DNA from: Motilimonas sp. E26
Lineage (GTDB): Bacteria > Pseudomonadota > Gammaproteobacteria > Enterobacterales > CBDFNC01
Assembly: GCF_021278025.1 (NCBI RefSeq)
Contig: NZ_JAIBHJ010000008.1
Span: 62,001 to 126,000, forward strand
DNA: 64,000 nt
Direction of reading: 5' to 3'
The translations under genes and the position numbers were made by a program. Below are positions 9,204 through 17,977 of the stretch, piece after piece. Each line of letters begins with the position of its first letter. Within the stretch, counting starts at the first letter, position 1. The notes beneath the pieces are model-generated. The model did not search any database. It had not been told where the DNA came from and was given only the letters and a program-made list of their open reading frames with translations.

Positions 9204-10874
9204 ATGAAGATCAGCGGCGCACAGCTCGTAATAAAACTATTAGAACGTCAAGGCATTACGCAAATTGCCGGACTTCCCGGCGGTGCAGCTCTGCCACTCT
9301 ATGATGCACTACCCGGGAGTAACATTAAGCACGTGTTAACCCGCCATGAACAAGGTGCAGGCTTTATTGCCGAAGGCATGGCACGCGTATCAGGCAAAGC
9401 GGCTGTTTGTTTTGCTAGCTCAGGTCCTGGTGCCACTAACTTAGTCACCGCCATCGCTGATGCTCACTTAGATTCTATTCCGGTTATTGCAATTACCGGT
9501 CAAGTGCCAAGTAGCATGTTAGGCACCGATGCCTTTCAAGAGATTGACACCTTTGGCTTAATGGCGCCTATTACCAAACATAACTGGCTAGTGCGCTCTG
9601 CTGAAGAATTGTTAGAAGTGATCCCAGCAGCCTTTCGCATTGCCACTTCAGGCCGCCCTGGGCCAGTTGCTATCGACATCCCTAAAGACGTGCAAAACCA
9701 AATTATCGAAATAGATGAGTTTCCAGCACCAGGTGAGGCAATGCCCTTACCACAGCCGACCTTAGCGCAGCTAAAAGAAATGGAAGCCATGATCGCAAAA
9801 GCAGAGCGACCAATGCTGATGGTGGGTGCTGGCGTGATCCAATCAAACAGCAGCGAAGCCGTAGTAGCGCTAGCTGAAAAGCTCAACATCCCTGCCGTAT
9901 CCACATTTTTAGGTTTGAGTGTATTCCCCCACGGTCATGAATTACACCTTGGCATGCTGGGTATGCACGGTTCAAAAGGCAACAACATCGCCCTTGAAGA
10001 ATGTGATTTACTAATTGGTGCTGGCGTTCGTTTTGACGATCGCGCCACCGGAAAAATCAGTGAGTTCTGTCCACAAGCCGCCGTGTTACACATTGAAATT
10101 GACCGCAGTGAAATCGGTAAACTAAAAACCCCCACTCTTGCCGTTCATGCTGACGTTGGCGCTTGCATTAAAGCACTACTTGCTAACTGCGAGCCGCAAC
10201 AGCGTGTAGAATGGGTTAGCCGGATCAAGTGGTTAAATGAAAACCATGGTATTCCACTGCCAACTAAACAAGACTTATCTAACCCTTACAGCCTGATCAA
10301 AACAGTGGCAGAAATTGTCGGTGACAACACCAACGTCCATACGGATGTGGGCCAACATCAAATGTGGACCGCACAAGTGTATCCGTTTGTACGCGATCGC
10401 CAGTGGAGCAGCTCTGGTGGCCTAGGCACGATGGGATATGGCCTACCAGCCGCGATTGGCGCTGCCCTAGCGGATCCTGATCGCATGGCACTATGTATCA
10501 GTGGCGATGGCAGCATCATGATGAACATTCAAGAAATTGACACGGCAGTAGAGCACAACTTGAACGTAAAGGTAGTGGTAATTAACAACTCACGCCTTGG
10601 CCTAGTTCGCCAGCAACAAGCATTGTTCTATCAGGAAAACTTTGCCGCAGTGAATAACAAACGTACCGCTGATTTTGCCTTAATGGCGCAAGCCATGGGC
10701 GCAAATGGTTTTGATTTAGGCAAAGCGACCGATCCGTTAGCCATGTTAACCGAAGCATTAAACACCCCTGGGCCCGTACTGATTAACGTGCCAATCTCAG
10801 AAGATGAAATGGTATTTCCCATGGTACCACCAGGCGCAGCCAACAAAGATTTAATTGAGGAGCGTAAAGCATGA
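9204..10874 (+). CDS. ilvG: Acetolactate synthase large subunit (IlvG type)
   Basis: A 556-residue ThDP enzyme that makes 2-acetolactate and 2-aceto-2-hydroxybutyrate, the first common step of valine, leucine and isoleucine synthesis. The catalytic glutamate lies in TRHEQGAGFIAEGMAR, FAD-binding-region residues in GMLGMHG and FDDRATG, and the ThDP/magnesium motif GDGSIMMN near residue 434. ilvM overlaps its end by four bases (ATGA). It follows the leader peptide and attenuator. The ilvE, ilvD and ilvA genes usual in this operon are missing downstream. Confidence 0.95.
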   Translation: MKISGAQLVIKLLERQGITQIAGLPGGAALPLYDALPGSNIKHVLTRHEQGAGFIAEGMARVSGKAAVCFASSGPGATNLVTAIADAHLDSIPVIAITGQVPSSMLGTDAFQEIDTFGLMAPITKHNWLVRSAEELLEVIPAAFRIATSGRPGPVAIDIPKDVQNQIIEIDEFPAPGEAMPLPQPTLAQLKEMEAMIAKAERPMLMVGAGVIQSNSSEAVVALAEKLNIPAVSTFLGLSVFPHGHELHLGMLGMHGSKGNNIALEECDLLIGAGVRFDDRATGKISEFCPQAAVLHIEIDRSEIGKLKTPTLAVHADVGACIKALLANCEPQQRVEWVSRIKWLNENHGIPLPTKQDLSNPYSLIKTVAEIVGDNTNVHTDVGQHQMWTAQVYPFVRDRQWSSSGGLGTMGYGLPAAIGAALADPDRMALCISGDGSIMMNIQEIDTAVEHNLNVKVVVINNSRLGLVRQQQALFYQENFAAVNNKRTADFALMAQAMGANGFDLGKATDPLAMLTEALNTPGPVLINVPISEDEMVFPMVPPGAANKDLIEERKA

Positions 10875-11158
10875 GTGATTTTAGCCAATGTGCCATTCTA
10901 GAGCTTAAAGTAAACAACCACCCTGGTGTAATGTCTCATGTCTGCGGCTTATTTGCCCGCCGCGCATTTAACGTAGAAGGCATTTTATGTATGCCGATGC
11001 AGGACAAAAAGCACAGTAAAATTTGGTTATTAGTGGGAGAAGATCAACGCCTTGATCAGCTCACTCAACAAACCCTAAAGCTTGAAGACGTACTGGAAAT
11101 TAGCCAGCACTCATCAAGCCATCCAGTGTTTGCGCAAATGATGGAATTTGTCGAATAA
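10871..11158 (+). CDS. ilvM: Acetolactate synthase small subunit (IlvM-like, ACT domain)
   Basis: A 95-residue regulatory subunit made of one ACT domain (LELKVNNHPGVMSHVCGLFARRAFNVEGI). It starts within the last codons of ilvG, so the subunits are translationally coupled. The ACT domain should confer feedback inhibition by a branched-chain amino acid, although IlvM itself is often valine-insensitive. A hairpin terminator follows 15 bases after the stop, ending the operon here. Confidence 0.92.
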   Translation: MSDFSQCAILELKVNNHPGVMSHVCGLFARRAFNVEGILCMPMQDKKHSKIWLLVGEDQRLDQLTQQTLKLEDVLEISQHSSSHPVFAQMMEFVE

Positions 11159-11173
11159 CGATTCAGACTCCAG

Positions 11174-11200
11174 TACAGCACGGGGTGTCCGTGCTGTATT
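11174..11200 (+). terminator. Terminator after ilvM
   Basis: TACAGCACGG and CCGTGCTGTA form a 10-bp stem with a 5-base loop, followed by a moderately T-rich stretch. It closes the ilvGM operon ahead of the convergent chrA. Confidence 0.7.
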
Positions 11201-11214
11201 TATTTACTTTTTAC

Positions 11215-12375
11215 TCAAACAAAAAGATGTAAACCCAAGCCCCAAATCAGTGCTCCTAGCACCAGCCACATCACTTTTAACTTCAGCACACGCAATGCAA
11301 ACAAACCGATGATCACCACAACCATATCAAGTGGCATCACCACAGCACTAGTAAATACAGGCTGATACAAGGCCGCCAATAACAACCCGACAACGGAAGC
11401 ATTGATCCCCGCACTAGCAGCGGCGAACCAAGCTTGTTGCGATAGCTGCTGCCAGCTTTGCATAAATGCCAGTACCAATAAAAAGCCAGGAAGAAAAATA
11501 GCTAAAGTAGCCAGTACCGCGCCCAACAAAGGCGAAGCATTTAAATAAGCACCAAGAAAAGCCGCCAAGCTAAACATCGGTCCCGGCACCGCTTGCGCCG
11601 CGGCATAGCCAAATAGAAAAGTGTCTTGGCTGATTTGGCCTTGCAAGCCTTGCTCAAGTAGCGGTAACACCACATGGCCGCCACCAAATACTAAGCTGCC
11701 CGCTTGATAAAAATCATTCAGCAGTGACAGAACCGAGCCATAACCACTGAGCCATGGCAACACCGAAAACAGCACAGCGAATAACCCCAATGGCAGCCAC
11801 TTCACAGCCACCCGCTGACTCGTCACTTTATTATCCCCCCTACCTTCTAGCTTATGCCATTTAAAACAGATTAACGCAGCGGCAATAAACACCACAAATT
11901 GCGTTACTACGCTGGGAAATAACAATAATGCAGCAGCGCTCAATGCCGCCATTGCAGTTAATAAACGCGTTGCACAAAAGCTGCGATACATATTCAGCAC
12001 GGCGTCAACCACCACCACCACCGCTAGCAGTTTTAATGCGTGTATCAAAGCATTTAGCCAATCAGGTTGCTGGCCTTGACTAAACAATGCCAAGCCAAAT
12101 AACAAGCAAAATGAAGGTAAGGTAAAGCCGACAAACGCTGCAATGCCGCCCAGTAAACCCGCTCGTTTTAAACCAAGGGCAAAGCCCACTTGGCTCGACC
12201 CCGGTCCCGGCAATATCTGACTGAGCGCCACCAACCCTTGATAATCTTGCTCGCTGAGCCATTTCTTTTCATCGACAAAGGCTTTTTTAAAATAGCCAAT
12301 ATGCGCCGCAGGGCCACCAAAAGAGTGAAGACCGAGCAGGAAAAATGAGGTGAAAATGTCAAAGATGGATTTCAT
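11215..12375 (-). CDS. chrA: Chromate transporter family protein ChrA (two-domain)
   Basis: A 386-residue inner-membrane protein with two homologous CHR domains. The N-terminal one shows SFGGPAAHIGYF and SQILPGPGSSQVGF; the second shows VFGGGHVVLPLLEQ and QAVPGPMFSLAAFLGA. About 10-12 hydrophobic segments are visible. Known ChrA proteins export chromate by proton antiport; many homologues have not been tested, so the substrate is inferred. No chrB-type regulator is adjacent. Convergent with ilvM. Confidence 0.88.
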   Translation of the reverse strand: MKSIFDIFTSFFLLGLHSFGGPAAHIGYFKKAFVDEKKWLSEQDYQGLVALSQILPGPGSSQVGFALGLKRAGLLGGIAAFVGFTLPSFCLLFGLALFSQGQQPDWLNALIHALKLLAVVVVVDAVLNMYRSFCATRLLTAMAALSAAALLLFPSVVTQFVVFIAAALICFKWHKLEGRGDNKVTSQRVAVKWLPLGLFAVLFSVLPWLSGYGSVLSLLNDFYQAGSLVFGGGHVVLPLLEQGLQGQISQDTFLFGYAAAQAVPGPMFSLAAFLGAYLNASPLLGAVLATLAIFLPGFLLVLAFMQSWQQLSQQAWFAAASAGINASVVGLLLAALYQPVFTSAVVMPLDMVVVIIGLFALRVLKLKVMWLVLGALIWGLGLHLFV

Positions 12376-12445
12376 AATAACGACTGCCTATAAAGTTAAC
12401 AGCCGCATAATAAGACAGTTTTATGACAAATCAATAACAAGCCAA

Positions 12446-12504
12446 GTAGGAGCAGAGCTTGCTCTGCGAATATCACAAATTCCCTGAGCAAGCTCATGTC
12501 CTAC
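12446..12504. repeat. REP-like extragenic palindromic repeat
   Basis: GTAGGAGCAGAGCTTGCTCTGCG is mirrored by GAGCAAGCTCATGTCCTAC, giving an imperfect inverted repeat with TCCTAC/GTAGGA termini and nested GAGCTTGCTC-type palindromes. This pattern is typical of proteobacterial REP/BIME sequences. It lies between chrA and the DUF4202 gene. Confidence 0.7.
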
Positions 12505-12538
12505 AAAAACACCAATCAACTAGCTCAACATACAAGGA

Positions 12539-12700
12539 GCGGTATTTATACCGCGAAAAAAGAAGACGTGGATTCGAAATTTGTCTCTTTCAAAATCCAC
12601 CTATTTCTCTGTAAAATCGCTGCAAGTACATCTCTGTAAGCTCAATTTTTTCATCCCTGAAAAAGATGTTTTACTGCGAAACAGGTGGATTATTCATTTA
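12539..12700. repeat. Cluster of inverted repeats in the chrA-DUF4202 gap
   Basis: Three structures follow one another: GCGGTA-TTTA-TACCGC (12539-12554); GTGGATT paired with AATCCAC (about 12568-12600); and CCACCT...AGGTGG enclosing GCTGCAAGTACATC and AAAGATG segments (about 12598-12686). With the REP-like unit before it, this makes the ~356-base gap a dispersed-repeat region. A 65-codon frame inside it is probably chance. Confidence 0.5.
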
Positions 12701-12731
12701 GCACCCATATCGAATTCGAACTATTGTAAAG

Positions 12732-13325
12732 CTACTCCCCCGCTAACGCCTTCTCAATCAAAGGCACTAACGGCGTAGGCAAAGTGATCTTACCCGCCAA
12801 CACAAAGGCATGTGCTTCTGGCGACATTTTTTTCCACGTGCGTTGCAAAATACCAATCCATTTTTGCTCATCATAATCTGGCTTAGTCGCAGCAAACGCG
12901 AGCATGTAATGCTCAATAAATACCAAGCTAGCAACATCTTCCACCAGCTGGCTATCGGGATTTTTCTTGATTTGTTTCTTCGCCACGGCAGCATAAACGC
13001 GCTCACGTGCCGCGTCATCATAGCCCACTTGCTGCATCAGCTGCGTCACCGAGTCGGCGTGAAACAGATACAAGGCACTGCGCCATTGATGATACCCTTG
13101 CTTATTCATCGGAAAATCACTGCGCGGTGAGCACCAGCGTTTAATGTGCTGCGCCCGTACCGCAATTTGCATTAACTCATCGGTGTCAGGGGCAAAGCGC
13201 GCCAGCATCTCGGTCATACGCTGCGAATACAGCAGCTCTTTCGGCCAACTTTTTCCAGCTGATTCTTCTTGATTAGGATCTTGGCTATTGGCTTGATCAA
13301 TTAACTCAATCACTTGGCTAAACAT
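12732..13325 (-). CDS. DUF4202 family protein
   Basis: A 197-residue soluble, mainly helical protein of the DUF4202 family, whose function is not established. Family signatures are visible: KELLYSQRMTEML, ARAQHIKRWCSPRSDFPM, GYHQWRSALYLFHAD, the lysine-rich AKKQIKKNPDSQ, and RTWKKMSPEAHAFVL. The AQHIKRW histidine and later ED residues suggest an HD-like metal site. I prefer the start at 13325 (MFSQVIEL) over the ATG at 13337. A truncated copy of its 5' part and upstream region lies near 21.6-21.9 kb. Confidence 0.8.
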   Translation of the reverse strand: MFSQVIELIDQANSQDPNQEESAGKSWPKELLYSQRMTEMLARFAPDTDELMQIAVRAQHIKRWCSPRSDFPMNKQGYHQWRSALYLFHADSVTQLMQQVGYDDAARERVYAAVAKKQIKKNPDSQLVEDVASLVFIEHYMLAFAATKPDYDEQKWIGILQRTWKKMSPEAHAFVLAGKITLPTPLVPLIEKALAGE

Positions 13326-13392
13326 AGGGCATCTCATTTATCTACAATTCTAGGTATTTTATGCAGCTAGCCAAAATTAAGCTAGTTTGCTA
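13103..13392 (-). repeat. Direct repeat, left copy (DUF4202 5' end plus upstream region)
   Basis: This block matches 21624-21913 along its whole length in the same orientation, with roughly two dozen differences by hand alignment. It covers the first ~74 codons of the DUF4202 gene and about 65 bases upstream. The two copies bracket 8.2 kb. Confidence 0.85.
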
Positions 13393-13728
13393 GATATATT
13401 TAAGAGGCAGAATTTACACCCAATACAAAGGAGAGTTAAAGTTAGCAGCGGCCATCACTTTTTATCATACTGGGCTGAACCAGGCTAATGTTTGAACTTA
13501 TACAGTTCCTCACACTATTTGTGTATAACTACAACAACTATCTCTGCTTTCTTCAGTAACACGAAAAATAGTTTAATAACGACTTCCAAATCCTAACTAC
13601 GGGTAGCTATCAAGTTTTTAAATGAACTAAATTCAACTTAAAATTGAATTTATATCACTTTTGTTCATTAAGCTGCTCCCATTAAACTTCTGTGCACTGT
13701 TATCGCTAAATAAAAAGAGAAGTAGTTA
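13393..13728. other. Upstream region of the TauE/SafE permease gene
   Basis: No gene is seen. An inverted repeat AAATTCAA-N7-TTGAATTT at 13629-13651, 77 bases before the permease start, could be an operator. The left part of the divergent gap belongs to the duplicated DUF4202 upstream region. Confidence 0.4.
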
Positions 13729-14559
13729 ATGTATCTTATTGAATTTGTGTCAAATCATCTTTACACCTTCGTTGCGCTGGTGGCCACAGGCATTTTTGCG
13801 GGCGTGCTAGCAGGTTTACTCGGGGTTGGCGGCGGTATCGTTATTGTGCCTGTGCTTTTTTTCTTGTTCCAAGGTTTTGGTGTATCGCCCGAATCAGCAA
13901 TGCTTATCGCAACCGCTACGTCCTTGGCTACCATAGTCCCCACTTCGATTAGCTCGATACGCTCACATCTAAACAAAGGTAATGTCGATATTGAGCTGCT
14001 CAAGCGTTGGTCGGCGTTTATTTTGCTTGGCGTGTTAGCGGGCAGCTGGCTAGTTACCCGAGTGAATGGCGAACTACTGGCGCTATTATTTGGTGTGATT
14101 GCGATCTTAGCTGCCCTGAATATGTTATTTCGCACTGGTAAATCGGCTTTGTTTACCCAGTTGCCGAGTAAAGCGGGGCAAACCGTGATGGGCGCAGCTA
14201 TCGGCTTTTTTAGCGCTATGGTCGGCATCGGCGGCGGAACTATCTCGGTGCCACTACTCACCTTATATAACTACCCGGCTCATAAAGCTGTTGGCACAGC
14301 CGCAGCAATAGGTTTGATTATCTCTTTGCCCGGCGCGATGACCTTGTTAACCTTGGGCACAGCGCCAACTGATGCGCCAGTGGGAACTTTTGGCTTGGTT
14401 AATCTGATTGGCTTTATTTGCATCGTGCCTCTCACCGTGTTGTTTGCGCCGCTAGGGGCGTCGTTGGCGGCTAATTTAGATGGGGCTAAATTGAAAAAAA
14501 TCTTTGCTTTGGTGCTGCTGGTAACTGGGGGCAGAATGATGGCGCAGTTAATGCTCTAA
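13729..14559 (+). CDS. TauE/SafE family membrane permease
   Basis: A 276-residue inner-membrane protein with about 8 hydrophobic segments arranged as two repeats. The family motifs occur twice: GVLAGLLGVGGGIVIVP near the N-terminus and IGFFSAMVGIGGGTISVPLL after residue 160. The family exports or imports sulfite, sulfoacetate, taurine-related and other organosulfur anions, so the substrate is uncertain. mesD, for methionine synthesis, is convergent downstream, which fits sulfur metabolism only loosely. Confidence 0.88.
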   Translation: MYLIEFVSNHLYTFVALVATGIFAGVLAGLLGVGGGIVIVPVLFFLFQGFGVSPESAMLIATATSLATIVPTSISSIRSHLNKGNVDIELLKRWSAFILLGVLAGSWLVTRVNGELLALLFGVIAILAALNMLFRTGKSALFTQLPSKAGQTVMGAAIGFFSAMVGIGGGTISVPLLTLYNYPAHKAVGTAAAIGLIISLPGAMTLLTLGTAPTDAPVGTFGLVNLIGFICIVPLTVLFAPLGASLAANLDGAKLKKIFALVLLVTGGRMMAQLML

Positions 14560-14577
14560 CTAAAATCCGCACTTACT

Positions 14578-14627
14578 AAAAAAGATCCAATCCCTTAAAG
14601 CATGGGTGACGGTTAAAGGGATTGGAT
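14578..14627 (-). terminator. Terminator of the mesX-mesD operon
   Basis: ATCCAATCCCTT and AAGGGATTGGAT form a perfect 12-bp stem with a 19-base loop. On the minus strand it is followed by a run of six T, so it ends transcription of mesX-mesD. Confidence 0.8.
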
Positions 14628-14667
14628 GGATTACCAGCTGGGACAAATAGTAACCCTTAATTTTGCT

Positions 14668-15699
14668 TTACTTATTAATAAGCTCATTGCGCACAATCGC
14701 GGCGCCAGCACTTAACGCCTTGAGTTTAGCTGAGGCCACTTGGCGCGATAACGGTGCCATGCCGCAGTTGGTACAAGGATAGAGCTTGTCGGCATCAACA
14801 AACTGCAATGCTTTTCTTAAGGTTGCGGCCACCTCTTCTGGGGTTTCTATCTCATTGCGAGCCACATCAATAGCCCCCACCATGACTTTTTTACCGCGGA
14901 TCAACTCAAGTAACTCCATCGGTACATGGGAGTTGTGACACTCAAGGGAGATAATGTCGATATTAGATTGCTGCAATTTCGGAAACACGGCTTCGTATTG
15001 ACGCCATTCGGTGCCCAAGGTTTTCTTCCAATCCGTGTTTGCCTTAATGCCATAGCCGTAGCAAATATGCACAGCGGTTTCACATTTTAAGCCTTCAATG
15101 GCACGCTCTAGGCAGGCAATACCCCAATCGTTAACATCATCAAAAAACACGTTAAATGCGGGCTCATCAAATTGGATAATATCCACGCCGGCGGCTTCGA
15201 GCTCTTTGGCTTCTTGGTTAAGAATTTTAGCAAATTCCCACGCTAGCTTTTCGCGGCTTTGATAATGGGCATCATACAAGGTATCGATCATGGTCATCGG
15301 CCCAGGCAGTGCCCACTTGATCGGCTGATTGGTTTGCTGGCGTAAAAATTTGGCGTCTTCCACAAACACAGATTTGGGCCGAGACACAGGGCCTACTACC
15401 GTTGGCACACTGGCTTCATAGCGATTGCGAATGGTGACAGTGTGGCGATTTTCAAAATCCACCCCATCGAGGTGCTCAATAAAGGTGGTGACAAAATGTT
15501 GGCGCGTTTGCTCGCCATCGCTAACAATATCAACGCCAGCGTGTTGTTGCTCTTGCAATGATAAACGCAGCGCATCTTGCTTGCCGCTAATTAATTCATC
15601 ACCTTGCAATTTCCAAGGTGACCATAGCGTTTCAGGCTGTGCTAACCAAGTGGGTTTTGGCAAACTGCCGGCGGTAGAGGTAGGTAATAATGTTTTCAT
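14668..15699 (-). CDS. mesD: Core MetE-type folate-independent methionine synthase (MesD)
   Basis: A 343-residue homologue of the C-terminal catalytic half of MetE; the N-terminal folate-binding half is absent. Zinc ligands line up: H and C in AVHICYGYG, glutamate in SLECHNSH, and the cysteine of TNCGMAPL. The DEPAF motif is also present. Known MesD enzymes methylate homocysteine without folate and need the DUF1852 protein MesX, which is the gene just upstream here. The frame runs back to 15846, but MKTLLPTS at 15699 fits the family start and leaves a 28-base gap after mesX. The assignment rests on this pairing and domain content. Confidence 0.85.
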   Translation of the reverse strand: MKTLLPTSTAGSLPKPTWLAQPETLWSPWKLQGDELISGKQDALRLSLQEQQHAGVDIVSDGEQTRQHFVTTFIEHLDGVDFENRHTVTIRNRYEASVPTVVGPVSRPKSVFVEDAKFLRQQTNQPIKWALPGPMTMIDTLYDAHYQSREKLAWEFAKILNQEAKELEAAGVDIIQFDEPAFNVFFDDVNDWGIACLERAIEGLKCETAVHICYGYGIKANTDWKKTLGTEWRQYEAVFPKLQQSNIDIISLECHNSHVPMELLELIRGKKVMVGAIDVARNEIETPEEVAATLRKALQFVDADKLYPCTNCGMAPLSRQVASAKLKALSAGAAIVRNELINK

Positions 15700-15727
15700 A
15701 ATTTTTGCTGCCTGATTAAGTGAGAAG

Positions 15728-16702
15728 TTAGGCGTAATTGGCCGACCATTGCTCAAGAATGTTTTGATACGGTTTAATAAAGTACTGCTCAGCAAATTTA
15801 CCCTGCTGCTTTGCCAACTGGCTGCGTTCAACGCGGTCATAAACAATTTGCGTCAATGAATGATCTGGATTGTTTAAGTTAGGCTGATAACACTTACCCG
15901 CAACGGCATTGGCATTGTAAATTTCAGGGCGATAAATTCTTTGAAACGTCGCCATGGTGCTAATGGTGCTAATGAGCTCTAAGTTGGTGTAATCGTTTAG
16001 TAGATCGCCGACAAAATAAAACGCAAACGGGGCGACACTGTTGGGTGGCATAAAATAGCGCACCTGCAAGCCCATCTTTTTAAAATATTGCTCGGTTAAT
16101 GACGATTCATTGGCGACATATTCAAAGCCTAAAACCGGATGCTGGTTTTCGCTTCTGCGGTAGATTTTTGTATCCGACACACTCAGGCAGATCACCGGCG
16201 GCTTGTTAAAGTGTTGCTGATAGGTGTTAGAGCGAACAAAGTGCTGAAACAACTTACCATGCAGCTCACCAAAATCATCCGGCACGCTAAAGCCATTGCG
16301 CTCTTTATTATGTTCAAGCAAGCGCACACTAAAGTCATAATCACGCACATAAGATGAAAAATTGTTGCCCACGATGCCTTCAATACGGGTATCGGTTTGA
16401 TGATCCACTATGCTGGTTTTGAGCACTTCAATAGACGGAAAGTGTTCACCGCTACCTGCCACATCAATATCAACAGAAATAATGTCCAACTCAACGCTAT
16501 AGCGTTCACCCTTGGGGTTATCCCAATGGGCCAAGGCATTAAAGGTGTTATTGATCATCGCCAAGGCACTGCGTAAATTTTGTTGGCGGTGCTCACCGCG
16601 CGCTAAATTGGCAAAGTTGGTGGTGATGCGCGTATTGTTAGATGGGCAATAATGCTCATCAAGGCGAATGCTTTTAATGGTAAAAGTGAAGTCTTTGTTC
16701 AT
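15728..16702 (-). CDS. mesX: DUF1852 protein MesX, partner of MesD
   Basis: A 324-residue soluble protein of the DUF1852 family. It begins MNKDFTFTIKSIRLDE, followed by TRITTNFANLARGEHRQQNLR and a C-terminal MATFQRIYRPEIYNANAVAGKCY segment typical of the family. Known MesX proteins are required for MesD-type methionine synthesis, by a mechanism that is not understood and appears to depend on oxygen. It is the first gene of the mesX-mesD operon. A TGAGATAAATTCA element at 16865-16877 resembles a MetR half-palindrome, which would suit methionine control. Confidence 0.85.
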   Translation of the reverse strand: MNKDFTFTIKSIRLDEHYCPSNNTRITTNFANLARGEHRQQNLRSALAMINNTFNALAHWDNPKGERYSVELDIISVDIDVAGSGEHFPSIEVLKTSIVDHQTDTRIEGIVGNNFSSYVRDYDFSVRLLEHNKERNGFSVPDDFGELHGKLFQHFVRSNTYQQHFNKPPVICLSVSDTKIYRRSENQHPVLGFEYVANESSLTEQYFKKMGLQVRYFMPPNSVAPFAFYFVGDLLNDYTNLELISTISTMATFQRIYRPEIYNANAVAGKCYQPNLNNPDHSLTQIVYDRVERSQLAKQQGKFAEQYFIKPYQNILEQWSANYA

Positions 16703-17253
16703 CGTTTTTCGTGTCCCGTTTGCGCCCTTTGCACGGGCAATCCGTGTTTAGTTCGTTTGGCCTCACTTGCGAGTCAGCCCAAAATTGACTTACATCAATA
16801 TTTGATAAGTGATTTATACGTGTAAACATGCATGAATAAAAACGATTTAATTTCAGAATTAAAGTGAGATAAATTCATGATAAAGGCGGTGCGCTTGAAT
16901 GTGCTGCAGTTGTCTGCCTTTAGCTTGGCATTTTAATTGTGGCTGCTAATGCTGGTTATTTATAAAGTTGTAATGAAATTTATTCGCTCTGCCTGTTGTT
17001 GGCGCGGTAAATAAAATGCAAAAGCCTCGCTTTGTTCACATCAGATTGTTATTTCATTGAGATATTACGGGGACAAATTGGGTCTCGGTAAATACAGGTT
17101 CGCGTTGTTTTCCTGTAAGTGACGAGTTAGCTTAAAGAGGTGACATGCGGGACCTATACGGAAAACCGTGTAAAACACTGTTAAGCTACTAGTAGTAGAA
17201 AGGAATTGGAGTAAGAAATGGAAAAGTCGAAATAAAGTCCTTTGTTCCTGCAA
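16703..17253. other. mesX promoter region and non-coding stretch
   Basis: It holds the mesX promoter. The MetR-like element TGA-N7-TCA sits at 16865-16877. A minus-strand 75-codon frame at 17065-17292 lacks domain features and a ribosome-binding site and overlaps the VOC remnant, so I do not call it. No RNA gene is seen. Confidence 0.4.
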
Positions 17254-17418
17254 AGGACTTTGAATGCTCAAAGTTGGTCCGAGCACATACAAAAACTGAA
17301 TCTTACAGAAGAGTTTGGCTCCAAGGTTACTGAATTGGTTGAGCAGCCATGGGGAATGCTAGGGTTTTGCGTGATTGACCCTAGTGGTGTGTTGTGGCGT
17401 ATAGCCCAGAACAAATAG
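17254..17418 (+). pseudogene. Remnant of a VOC (glyoxalase/bleomycin-resistance) family gene
   Basis: One frame gives a peptide ending VEQPWGMLGFCVIDPSG and VLWRIAQN before a TAG at 17416, which is the C-terminal strand set of a VOC-fold protein. An in-frame stop at about 17233 and missing upstream coding sequence show that only the last ~50 residues remain. There is no start codon with a ribosome-binding site. It looks like decayed debris in this variable region. Confidence 0.6.
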
Positions 17419-17539
17419 CTTAAAAAGGCATTTAACGAGACTACAACAGTGGGTTATGATCTGCTTCGCTATACGGTATAACCCACTTAAATTATGGGCC
17501 CCCGTTGTAATATTCAACCACACTCACAAGGAGTGCAAT

Positions 17540-17860
17540 ATGAAAAAACTAGGATTACTTACACTGGGTGCTTTATTTAGCTTTTCGGCTTTTTCCGCTG
17601 AACTTTCTGAGTCGGCTTTGCAAGGTGACTGGCTGGTTAGCCATTTTCAAAATGAGTCCGATAACGATAATACGTTATGGCAATTTCAGGGCAATCAATT
17701 TATTCAAAATTTGGACGGTATGAAAGTTGCCCCAGATTCATACAAGGTATCGCCAGGTGTGATCGATCTTGGCTACGCAAAAATTACTGTGACTGAATTT
17801 GATGGTGAAAACATGGAGGCGGTGATGGCTGGTTTCAAATATAAGTTGATAAAGCAGTAA
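17540..17860 (+). CDS. Small secreted protein of unknown function
   Basis: 106 residues starting MKKLGLLTLG, with a clear signal peptide likely cut after FSAFSA. CAAGGAG precedes this ATG, so the longer frame from 17456 is rejected. The mature part is a small, probably beta-rich domain (LQGDWLVSHFQNESDNDN, then LWQFQGNQFIQNLDG) recalling lipocalin-like 'how much is bound' folds, but no family is certain. Probably periplasmic. Confidence 0.65.
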   Translation: MKKLGLLTLGALFSFSAFSAELSESALQGDWLVSHFQNESDNDNTLWQFQGNQFIQNLDGMKVAPDSYKVSPGVIDLGYAKITVTEFDGENMEAVMAGFKYKLIKQ

Positions 17861-17977
17861 TACAATAGGCAAGAACCGATGTCACGAGAGTGAGAGGATG
17901 TCATCATTTTTTCGCTAACCCACATTCTCCAGTTTCTAAACGAAGTATTTAGGTGAATGTCCAAGCTTTTTCTGCGC

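Noticed and set aside
17065-17292. 75-codon minus-strand frame
   Set aside because: It overlaps the VOC remnant on the other strand and shows no domain or ribosome-binding site.
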